Below the pieces are notes generated by a model. The model was given only the letters and a program-made list of their open reading frames with translations. It did no database searches and had not been told where the DNA came from. Both the position numbers and the translations under genes were made by a program. Below, piece by piece: positions 5,880 through 10,085 of a stretch of 10,085 bases of DNA. The stretch spans positions 1 through 10,085 of the forward strand of contig CACXEL010000350.1 in assembly GCA_902766655.1 (NCBI GenBank), given 5' to 3'. This DNA comes from an uncultured Lachnospiraceae bacterium (GTDB lineage Bacteria > Bacillota > Clostridia > Lachnospirales > Lachnospiraceae). Every line of letters begins with the position of its first letter. The stretch's first letter is position 1.

Positions 5880-7856
5880 ATGGATAAGGCTTCTGAGAGC
5901 AATGAACGAATACTTGTATGTCTTTCCTCCTCTCCATCCAACCCAAAAGTAATCAGTGCGGCCGCAAAAATGGCGGAAGCTTTTCACGCCGCGCTTACAG
6001 CCATCTATGTAAAGCCTGCCGGTTATGACTCCCTCACCGAAGCGGACAGGACCCGTCTCCGGAACAATATGGCCCTGGCGGAGCAGAGCGGGGCATCCAT
6101 CATAACGATCATCGGAGACGATGTCCCGGCTTTGATTTCGGAGTACGCGCATATTTCCGGCGCCACCAAGATCGTGGTGGGGCGAAGCGGCGCGCAGAGG
6201 CAGCACTTCTGGAGCAAGGCGACGCTGACAGAGCAGATCATTCTGAACGCGCCGGATGTAGACGTTTATATTATTCCCGATTCCTCGGCGGACATTAAGC
6301 AGCAGAGCGAGAAGCTGAACCTGAAGTACACTCTGGAGCCGACGTGGAGAGATTCCCTCGTCACGGTGCTCTTCCTCGCCGCCTCCACCTGCGTCGGGCT
6401 TCTCTTCACGCTCTTTGGCTTTTCGGAGGCCAATATCATTACGGTCTTTATTCTGGGCGTTCTGATCATCTCCGTTTTTACCGTGAGTCCCCTCTATGGC
6501 ATAGTCGGTTCCCTCGCGAGCGTCCTGCTCTTCAACTGGTTCTTTATTGAGCCAAGGTTCAGCTTTCACACTTACGAGACAGAGTATGTGGTCACCTTCA
6601 TGATCATGCTGACCTCATCCCTGATCACCGGCACGCTGGCCAACAAGCTTAAGGAGAGTGCCCGACAGTCTTCCCTGGAGGCCTTCCGCGAAAAGGTCCT
6701 GTTTGATACGAACCAGCTGCTGCAAAAGGCGGACAGTGCGGATGACGTGCTTCGGATCACGGCTCAGCAGCTGAAAACGCTCCTGGACCGCGATGTTGTC
6801 ATTTTCCCCCTGGCTTCGGGCAGAGAGCCCGGCAGTGAGAACAAAATCGAAGTCGCTCCGAATTCCTTCAGAACATATGAGAAGGACAGCAATGAGATTG
6901 AGATCGCGGAATGGGCCTTCGCCAACCAGACCGCTGCCGGCGCCCACACGGAGCACTATAAAGAGGCAAAATCGGTCTATCATCCCATTTGTCTGAACGG
7001 CTACTGTTACGGTGTGATCGCCGTTTACCTGAATGGGGAAAGCCCGGAATCCTTCGGGTACAGCGTCTTCTCCTCGATCATAGGCGAGTGCGCCATGGCG
7101 CTGGAGGGCCTGAGAAATGCCGAGGAGAAGAGGCAGGCGGCCATAGCCATGCGGAACGAGCAGTTACGGGCCAACCTCCTTCGTTCGATTTCTCACGATA
7201 TCCGCACTCCGCTGACCTCCATCTCGGGAAATGCAAGCAATCTCCTGGTCCATTACGAACAGTTGGATCCCGAGACGCTGCGACAGACCTTCTCCGATAT
7301 CTATGATGATGCGGAGTGGCTGATCGACCTGGTGGAGAACCTCCTCTCCATCTCGCGTATCGAAAACGGGCAGATGGACCTCCACATGTCCCTGGAGGTC
7401 GTGAGCGATGTGATTGAAGAAGCCCTCCGGCATGTTGACAAAAATGCCTCCCTGCATCATATCAGCGTGGAGACAAGCAGTGATGTCCTGATGGCCAGGA
7501 TGGACGCACGCCTTATCATGCAGGTGCTGATCAATCTGATCAATAACGCCGTCAAGAATACCCAGGTGGGTTCCGAGATCAGAATAAAAAGCGGGAAGGA
7601 TGACCGGTTTGTCCGGGTCTGCGTTGTGGATAACGGACCGGGCATTCCCAATGCCATGAAGCCGCATATTTTCGAAATGTTCTATACAGGGCAGAATGAC
7701 GTTTCCGACGGAAGGAGAGGCATAGGCCTGGGCCTTGCCCTGTGCAAATCCATCGTGGAGTCTCACGGAGGAAGCATCACACTGACGGACAACGTCCCTT
7801 CAGGCTGCTGCTTTACCTTCTCATTGCCGACGGAAGAGGTGACGATCAATGAATAA
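5880..7856 (+). CDS. kdpD: KdpD-type sensor histidine kinase lacking the N-terminal KdpD domain
   Basis: A 658-residue sensor kinase. In order it has a USP domain (about 9-135), a DUF4118 membrane region with four spans (about 158-252), a GAF-like region (about 265-410), HisKA with phospho-acceptor H439 (SISH439DIRTPLTS), and an HATPase domain with N-box N555/N556, G1 box D584-G586-G588 and G2 box GIGLGLAL (614-621). Canonical KdpD is near 890 residues and starts with a domain of about 210 residues carrying a Walker-type motif; this is absent, and the 94 bases upstream leave no room for it. The USP domain keeps S16-S-S18, 20 residues, then LTAIY43, close to the cyclic-di-AMP motif of S. aureus KdpD. 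ATG 5880 is chosen because AAAGGGG lies about seven bases upstream; the GTG at 5874 is too close to it. Confidence 0.9.
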   Translation: MDKASESNERILVCLSSSPSNPKVISAAAKMAEAFHAALTAIYVKPAGYDSLTEADRTRLRNNMALAEQSGASIITIIGDDVPALISEYAHISGATKIVVGRSGAQRQHFWSKATLTEQIILNAPDVDVYIIPDSSADIKQQSEKLNLKYTLEPTWRDSLVTVLFLAASTCVGLLFTLFGFSEANIITVFILGVLIISVFTVSPLYGIVGSLASVLLFNWFFIEPRFSFHTYETEYVVTFMIMLTSSLITGTLANKLKESARQSSLEAFREKVLFDTNQLLQKADSADDVLRITAQQLKTLLDRDVVIFPLASGREPGSENKIEVAPNSFRTYEKDSNEIEIAEWAFANQTAAGAHTEHYKEAKSVYHPICLNGYCYGVIAVYLNGESPESFGYSVFSSIIGECAMALEGLRNAEEKRQAAIAMRNEQLRANLLRSISHDIRTPLTSISGNASNLLVHYEQLDPETLRQTFSDIYDDAEWLIDLVENLLSISRIENGQMDLHMSLEVVSDVIEEALRHVDKNASLHHISVETSSDVLMARMDARLIMQVLINLINNAVKNTQVGSEIRIKSGKDDRFVRVCVVDNGPGIPNAMKPHIFEMFYTGQNDVSDGRRGIGLGLALCKSIVESHGGSITLTDNVPSGCCFTFSLPTEEVTINE

Positions 7857-8550
7857 ACCCATCATACTCGTGGTCGAGGACGATACGCCGATCCGCAACC
7901 TGATGAGTACGACGCTGAAGACACACGGCTACAAGTATCTGACAGCGCCGACAGGCCGGGATGCGGTCATGCTGGCCTCCTCCCACAATCCGGATGTCGT
8001 TTTTCTGGACCTGGGCCTGCCTGATATGGACGGCGTCGAGGTGATCAGGCAGATCAGAAGCTGGTCCAACATGCCCATCATCGTGATCAGCGCCCGCAGT
8101 GAGGATGAGGACAAGATCACGGCCCTGGACGCAGGCGCCGACGATTATCTGACAAAACCCTTTTCTGTGGAAGAACTGCTTGCCCGCCTCCGTGTCACGA
8201 TCCGGCGCCTCTCCATCATGAACGCAGGCAGCGGCACGGACAGCTCCGTCTATACCAACGGAAGTCTCAAGATCGACTTTCCCGCCGGGTGCGCCTTCCT
8301 GGACGGGGAGGAGCTCAAGCTGACCCCGATCGAGTTCAAGCTGCTCTGCCTCCTGGCCAGGAACACGGGCAAAGTATTGACGCACACCTATATCACCCAG
8401 AACATATGGGGAAGAAGCTGGGACAATGATATCGCTTCCCTCAGGGTCTTCATGGTGACTCTCCGCAAAAAGCTTGAACCCCATCCCGACTCGCCTGCGT
8501 TCATCCAGACCCATGTCGGAATCGGGTACAGGATGCTCAAGGTGGAATAA
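7849..8550 (+). CDS. kdpE: KdpE-type OmpR/PhoB family response regulator
   Basis: A 233-residue DNA-binding response regulator, usual length for the family. The receiver domain (about 1-118) has the acidic pocket E10-D11-D12, phospho-acceptor D54 (VVFLD54LGLPDMDG), S81 at the switch position and K103 in YLTK103PF. The C-terminal winged-helix domain (about 130-232) shows LTPIEFKLLCLLARNTGKVLT and the ending HVGIGYRM typical of KdpE. It overlaps kdpD by eight bases (7849-7856), so the pair is translationally coupled; GAGGTGA (7836-7842) is the ribosome binding site. Phosphotransfer from KdpD H439 is expected. The target is normally kdpFABC, which is not in the window; the nearby ktrBA promoter is a candidate by position. 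Confidence 0.93.
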   Translation: MNKPIILVVEDDTPIRNLMSTTLKTHGYKYLTAPTGRDAVMLASSHNPDVVFLDLGLPDMDGVEVIRQIRSWSNMPIIVISARSEDEDKITALDAGADDYLTKPFSVEELLARLRVTIRRLSIMNAGSGTDSSVYTNGSLKIDFPAGCAFLDGEELKLTPIEFKLLCLLARNTGKVLTHTYITQNIWGRSWDNDIASLRVFMVTLRKKLEPHPDSPAFIQTHVGIGYRMLKVE

Positions 8551-8564
8551 GGGAACACGGATAT

Positions 8565-8598
8565 GGCAGCAGGGATCAGAGCCCCGCTGCCTTTTTTT
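8565..8598 (+). terminator. Rho-independent terminator after kdpE
   Basis: GGCAGC (8565-8570) pairs with GCTGCC (8586-8591). The stem is extended inward by GGG/CCC (8572-8574 with 8582-8584) past an A-C mismatch, with a 7-base loop, and seven T residues follow (8592-8598). It begins 14 bases after the kdpE stop and closes the potassium block. Confidence 0.92.
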
Positions 8599-8649
8599 GT
8601 GTGTAATGCAAAATACTTCACGATCTTCGCTTCCCCGGCACGGATAGTG

Positions 8650-8658
8650 TGTTATGAT
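8650..8658 (+). promoter_or_regulatory. Extended -10 promoter candidate for the flavodoxin-like gene
   Basis: TGTTATGAT (TGn plus TATGAT at 8653-8658) lies 55 bases before the ATG at 8714. TTCCCC at 8631-8636 is a weak -35 with 16-base spacing. It is the only promoter-like element between the kdpE terminator and this gene. Confidence 0.4.
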
Positions 8659-8713
8659 ATAAGGAAGAATAAAACAGCTCCGGTCCTGTGCCGGGAATTC
8701 AATGGAGAGGAAA

Positions 8714-9184
8714 ATGAGAACACTCTGCTTATATTACACGCGGACGAACACTACCAAAGCCGTCATGGAGCGCATCGCTGAGCTGCTCGGCGCGGATACC
8801 GCCGAGTACACGGACGGGAAGGAGAGGAGCGGAGTGCTCGGATATATCGGCGCCTGCTTTGCTTCCTTTGGGCGGAAGCTTCCCGGGATAACCGTAAAGG
8901 GTAATCCGGATTTCAGCACCTATGACAGGGTGGTGATCGGCATGCCGATCTGGGCCGAAGGACCCTGCGTGGTCGGGAAGGCGCTGGTCAGCCGGTACGG
9001 GGCTTCATTTCCAGGGGAAGTCTTTTTTGTCATCACCCAGATGGGCAAGGCGGATTACACCAAAAAGGTGAAGGCACTGGATGAGCTGCTCGGGCGGCCA
9101 TCAGCGGGGCACGTATTCATCCGGACCAAAGATAACGACTACATAAAAGACGCAGAGGCTTTTGCTGCAGGCATGACCAAGTAG
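8714..9184 (+). CDS. Short-chain flavodoxin-like protein
   Basis: A 156-residue cytosolic protein with a flavodoxin-type start: a hydrophobic strand (MRTLCLYYT) leads straight into a phosphate-binding loop T9-R-T-N-T-T14 that would hold the FMN phosphate, followed by an amphipathic helix. VVIGMPIWAEGPC (about 73-85) matches the strand and loop that stack an aromatic residue near the flavin. EVFFVITQMGKADY is the third-strand region. It may carry electrons or act as an FMN-dependent reductase; the partner is unknown. ATG 8714 is preferred because GGAGAGG (8704-8710) lies just upstream; an ATG at 8702 would lie before that site. The GH120 gene follows after 53 bases with no terminator, so the two may be co-transcribed, though no functional link is evident. 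Confidence 0.83.
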   Translation: MRTLCLYYTRTNTTKAVMERIAELLGADTAEYTDGKERSGVLGYIGACFASFGRKLPGITVKGNPDFSTYDRVVIGMPIWAEGPCVVGKALVSRYGASFPGEVFFVITQMGKADYTKKVKALDELLGRPSAGHVFIRTKDNDYIKDAEAFAAGMTK

Positions 9185-9237
9185 AATGGCAGACTGGGCT
9201 GATAACAGAAAAACGAATGCTTAAGGAGGAAATCTGC

Positions 9238-10085
9238 ATGAAGTACTATGTGAACGGCTCTGTCTCCCGGGCGGGGGACGGCTCTGAGAAATACCCCTTC
9301 CAGACCATTCAGGCGGCAGCGGACCTGGCCGTGGCCGGAGACGAGATCCTGGTCTACCCCGGCATCTACCGGGAATATGTGAATCCGAAGCACGGCGGAA
9401 AGCCGGATGCTCGGATCACCTACCGCTCCGTGGAGCCGCTCAAGGCCGTGATCACCGGTGCGGAATCCGTGAAGGACTGGCATCCGGTGGAAGGGGCGGC
9501 CAATGTGTACATGGCCAGGATCCCCAACAGCTTTTTCGGGAAATACAACCCCTACACGACCCTGGTCTCCGGCGACTGGTTCGACGCCAGTTTTATCGCC
9601 CACACCGGCGAGGTCTTCCTGAACCATAAATCCATGTATGAGGTCACCACCCTGGCGGCGGTGTTCGACCCGGTCCCCAACCTGGCTTCCTGGGACAGCG
9701 CCTTCACCTGCCACGTCTGGTATACCGAGCAGGACGAGGACAAGGACGAGACCGTGATCTACGCCAACTTCCAGGGGCTGGATCCCAACGAGGAGGATGT
9801 GGAGATCGCTGTCCGCCAGGACTGCTTCCTGCCCGAGGCGGAGGGGATTTCCTGGATCACCCTGTCGGGCTTTACCGTTCGGGAGGCGGCCACCCAGTGG
9901 GCTCCGCCCACAGCCTACCAGGACGGCATGATCGGCCCCCACTGGTCCAAGGGCTGGATCATCGAGGACTGCGACGTGTGGGGCAGCAAGTGCTGCGGAA
10001 TAAGCCTGGGAAAGTATCGCGACCCGGAGAACGACATGTATTTCTATACCAGGCACGTGAAGTCCCCTACCCAGATGGAACGGGA
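9238..10085 (+). CDS. GH120-type beta-xylosidase, 5' part (runs off the right edge)
   Basis: The first 282 residues of a right-handed beta-helix protein; the end is outside the window. The order of motifs matches what I recall of GH120 beta-xylosidase XylC of Thermoanaerobacterium: PFQTIQAAADLAVAGDEILV and GIYREYVNPK near the N terminus, then PNSFFGKYNPY, EVFLNHKSMYEV, TVIYANFQGLDPNEEDVEI, and WAPPTAYQDGMIGPHWSKGW near 230-248. The enzyme would release xylose from short xylo-oligosaccharides. There is no signal peptide, so it would act in the cytosol on imported oligosaccharides. The catalytic acidic residues reported for XylC lie further on and cannot be checked. The start is ATG 9238 with AAGGAGG (9223-9229) eight bases upstream. 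A related beta-helix glycosidase of another family is less likely. Confidence 0.87.
   Translation, partial: MKYYVNGSVSRAGDGSEKYPFQTIQAAADLAVAGDEILVYPGIYREYVNPKHGGKPDARITYRSVEPLKAVITGAESVKDWHPVEGAANVYMARIPNSFFGKYNPYTTLVSGDWFDASFIAHTGEVFLNHKSMYEVTTLAAVFDPVPNLASWDSAFTCHVWYTEQDEDKDETVIYANFQGLDPNEEDVEIAVRQDCFLPEAEGISWITLSGFTVREAATQWAPPTAYQDGMIGPHWSKGWIIEDCDVWGSKCCGISLGKYRDPENDMYFYTRHVKSPTQMER

Noticed and set aside
5646..6569. Minus-strand open frame (307 codons) opposite kdpD
   Set aside because: Low-complexity translation that crosses the kdpD promoter and start; no ribosome binding site or motif supports it.
9139..10056. Long minus-strand open frame (305 codons) opposite the flavodoxin and GH120 genes
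   Set aside because: It spans two well-supported genes on the other strand and their intergenic gap, with no recognisable domain.

Overview
The window looks like a chromosomal segment of a moderately GC-rich anaerobic Firmicute, most like the Lachnospiraceae or related gut or rumen Clostridia. This rests on strong AGGAGG-type ribosome binding sites, compact hairpin plus U-run terminators, and the gene types present: GH32 and GH120 glycosidases, an M29 aminopeptidase, a YitT-family membrane protein and KtrAB potassium uptake. No database search was possible, so family assignments come from motifs and remembered family sequences.

Layout. (1) 2-223: the 3' end of a GH32 fructosidase, closed by a perfect 16-bp hairpin terminator at 240-293 that lies between it and the convergent YitT-family gene (minus strand, 319-1266). 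(2) 1267-1731: a divergent intergenic region. It holds a good minus-strand promoter (TTGACG-16-TATAAA), a long YitT-gene leader with a terminator-like hairpin and a compact three-way-junction fold, and a plus-strand -10 for the next gene. (3) 1732-2043: a small CPYC glutaredoxin-like protein, followed at 2120-3343 by an M29 metallo-aminopeptidase with its own terminator. (4) 3493-8550: a potassium block made of ktrB, ktrA, an unassigned 89-residue single-span membrane protein, then kdpD and kdpE, closed by a strong terminator. (5) 8714-9184: a short flavodoxin-like protein, then from 9238 to the right edge the first 282 residues of a GH120-type beta-xylosidase.

How the genes work together. 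KtrB is the channel-like K+ (Na+-coupled) subunit and KtrA its cytosolic nucleotide-gated regulator. KdpD/KdpE is a two-component system that in other bacteria senses K+ limitation and turns on kdpFABC. No kdpFABC genes lie between or beside these genes here, so KdpDE may control ktrBA instead. The KdpD lacks the usual N-terminal KdpD domain and begins at the USP domain, which keeps a motif spacing linked to cyclic-di-AMP binding in Staphylococcus aureus. The KtrA has a degenerate nucleotide-binding loop (GINNFG).

I see no mobile element, CRISPR array, tRNA or rRNA. The least explained items are the structured YitT leader and the small membrane protein between ktrA and kdpD.
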